Shown here: positions 63,186 to 64,000 of the stretch, in pieces
Layout of the letters: every line of letters starts with the position of its first letter
Numbering within the stretch: position 1 is the first letter of the stretch
Assembly (NCBI GenBank): GCA_029624675.1
Contig: JARSSP010000030.1
Location: 43,628 to 107,627, forward strand
Source: Candidatus Contendibacter sp.
GTDB taxonomy: Bacteria > Pseudomonadota > Gammaproteobacteria > Competibacterales > Competibacteraceae
Direction of reading: 5' to 3'
DNA length: 64,000 nt
Made by a program: the position numbers and the translations under genes
Notes under the pieces: model-generated
What the model was told of the DNA's origin: nothing
Seen by the model: only the letters and a program-made list of their open reading frames with translations
Databases searched by the model: none

Positions 63186-63205
63186 CCACCGGCTTTAGCC
63201 GGTGG
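63186..63205. repeat. CCACCGGCTTTAGCCGGTGG hairpin, copy 2
   Basis: A longer version of the hairpin at 63019-63034, with a 9-bp stem. Hairpins of this sequence style are found near ends of IS200/IS605-type and REP elements; no transposase gene is present here. Confidence 0.75.
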
Positions 63206-63361
63206 TTGTTTAGTGTCGGGCGATAAGAAAAGGTACTGAAAAAAGGATTTTCGAGAGGCGGGACGGTGGCTTGTGCAAAATGCGGGGTGAGGGTGCCCAC
63301 TCCTTTGCTTTATTCATGTAACTTTATAAAGTTTGCCGTGAATTCAAGGAAAATCCCGCTC

Positions 63362-64000
63362 ATGAAATCCCGTCTTCCTTTTCTGATCGTCACTACATGG
63401 CTGGCTTTGTCTCTAGGAGCATATTCCGAGAAGCATCCCTCGGTTGTTGAAATCCGCACCAGAGCTGAGCAGGGAGATGCCCAGGCGCAATTCAACCTGG
63501 GCCTGATGTATCACAAAGGCCAAGGTGTACCGAAAGATGCCGCCGAGGCGGTGAAGTGGACGCGCAAGGCCGCCGAGCAGGAGCATGCCGATGCACAATT
63601 CAATCTTGGCGTGATGTATGACGAAGGCCAAGGCGTGCCGAAGGATGATGCCGAGGCGGTGATGTGGTATCGCAAGGCTGCTGAGCAGGGGCATGCCGAT
63701 GCACAATACAATCTTGGTGTGATATATCACGAAGGCCAAGGCGTGCCGCAGGATGATGCCGAGGCAGTGAAGTGGACGCGCAAGGCCGCCGAGCAGGGGT
63801 ATGCCTGGGCGCAATTTAACCTGGGCGTAAGGTATGGCGAAGGCCAAGGCGTGCCGCAGGATGATGCCGAGGCGGTGATGTGGTATCGCAAGGCTGCCGA
63901 GCAAGGGTTTGCTGAGGCGCAAAATAACCTGGGCCTGATGTATGACGAAGGCCAAGGCGTGCCGCAGGATGATGCCGAGGCGGTGATGTGGTATCGCAAG
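63362..64000 (+). CDS. Exported Sel1-repeat protein (partial)
   Basis: Open from ATG 63362 to the right edge (at least 213 codons). A signal peptide (MKSRLPFLIVTTWLALSLGAYS) is followed by 36-residue Sel1/TPR-like repeats of the form AEQGxAxAQFNLGxMYxEGQGVPxDDAEAVxWYRKA; five full copies are visible and a sixth begins. The DNA repeats are 108 bp and nearly identical, showing recent expansion. Such proteins act as scaffolds in the periplasm. The C-terminus is not in the window. Confidence 0.9.
   Translation, partial: MKSRLPFLIVTTWLALSLGAYSEKHPSVVEIRTRAEQGDAQAQFNLGLMYHKGQGVPKDAAEAVKWTRKAAEQEHADAQFNLGVMYDEGQGVPKDDAEAVMWYRKAAEQGHADAQYNLGVIYHEGQGVPQDDAEAVKWTRKAAEQGYAWAQFNLGVRYGEGQGVPQDDAEAVMWYRKAAEQGFAEAQNNLGLMYDEGQGVPQDDAEAVMWYRK

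Larger units (their letters stand above)
62906..63361. other. Intergenic region with hairpin repeats, no gene seen
   Basis: About 450 bp between narX and the Sel1-repeat gene. It contains three hairpins listed separately, and AT-rich stretches near the narX start that may hold its promoter. No coding frame is convincing. Confidence 0.7.

Noticed and set aside
63480..64000. Regular repeats near the right edge considered as a CRISPR array
   Set aside because: The 108-bp units are coding and contiguous with no unique spacers; they encode Sel1 repeats.
1..64000. tRNA or rRNA genes
   Set aside because: No cloverleaf with conserved TTCGAATC-type arm or rRNA core sequence was recognised by eye; a tRNAscan run would be decisive.

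Overview
The window is high-GC DNA from what looks like a free-living gammaproteobacterium able to respire nitrate and bearing type IV pili. Gene families and order (rnhB-dnaE, a Pseudomonas-like narXL-narK1K2-GHJI order, hybOAB, pilA) fit Chromatiales or Competibacteraceae-like lineages. That placement is inference from gene content only. I saw no rRNA, tRNA, CRISPR array or intact insertion sequence.

Layout. 1-3372 (minus): start of a membrane-bound [NiFe]-hydrogenase operon hybO-hybA-hybB, the last gene cut by the left edge. An FNR/CRP-type regulator follows (3520-4254), with an FNR-like box between it and the operon, then a divergent monohaem cytochrome c. 4993-10757: lipocalin blc, rnhB overlapping dnaE, and an AEC transporter. 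10804-13794: a large membrane protein with a spermidine-synthase-like domain. 13891-20753 (plus): a compact run of glycosyltransferase, DUF354, AsnB-like amidotransferase, six-hairpin protein, methyltransferase and radical SAM/SPASM genes, probably building an unidentified envelope glycoconjugate. An AT-rich pair (20784-22427) follows. 22521-25500 holds a PIN toxin-antitoxin pair, an Rpn-like nuclease, a methyltransferase and a gene remnant.

25519-30540 (minus): two pilins, the upstream one with a sigma-54-type promoter, and two large multispanning GT-C-like proteins with TPR-like tails, possibly pilin-modifying. 30541-31473 holds repeats, an orphan antitoxin and a decayed toxin. 31507-37830: haemolysin-III protein, a natural topoisomerase III-RecQ fusion, an HD-GYP protein overlapping it, and a DUF805 protein ending in a pilin-like helix.

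37907-47787 is the most unusual locus: FHA-like protein, SEDS (FtsW/RodA) polymerase with a periplasmic-like N-terminal region, and penicillin-binding transpeptidase, in overlapping frames, divergent from a transmembrane Ser/Thr kinase. It resembles the actinobacterial kinase/FHA/RodA/PbpA arrangement and suggests phosphorylation-controlled peptidoglycan synthesis in a Gram-negative cell.

48939-62803 (minus): a complete nitrate respiration locus, narX-narL-narK(fused)-narK2-narG-H-J-I, with a perfect FNR box spaced exactly for a class II promoter and candidate NarL 7-2-7 sites before narK. The right edge holds hairpin repeats and the start of a Sel1-repeat protein. Several families of short GC-rich palindromic repeats are dispersed through the window, two copies being read in frame inside genes.
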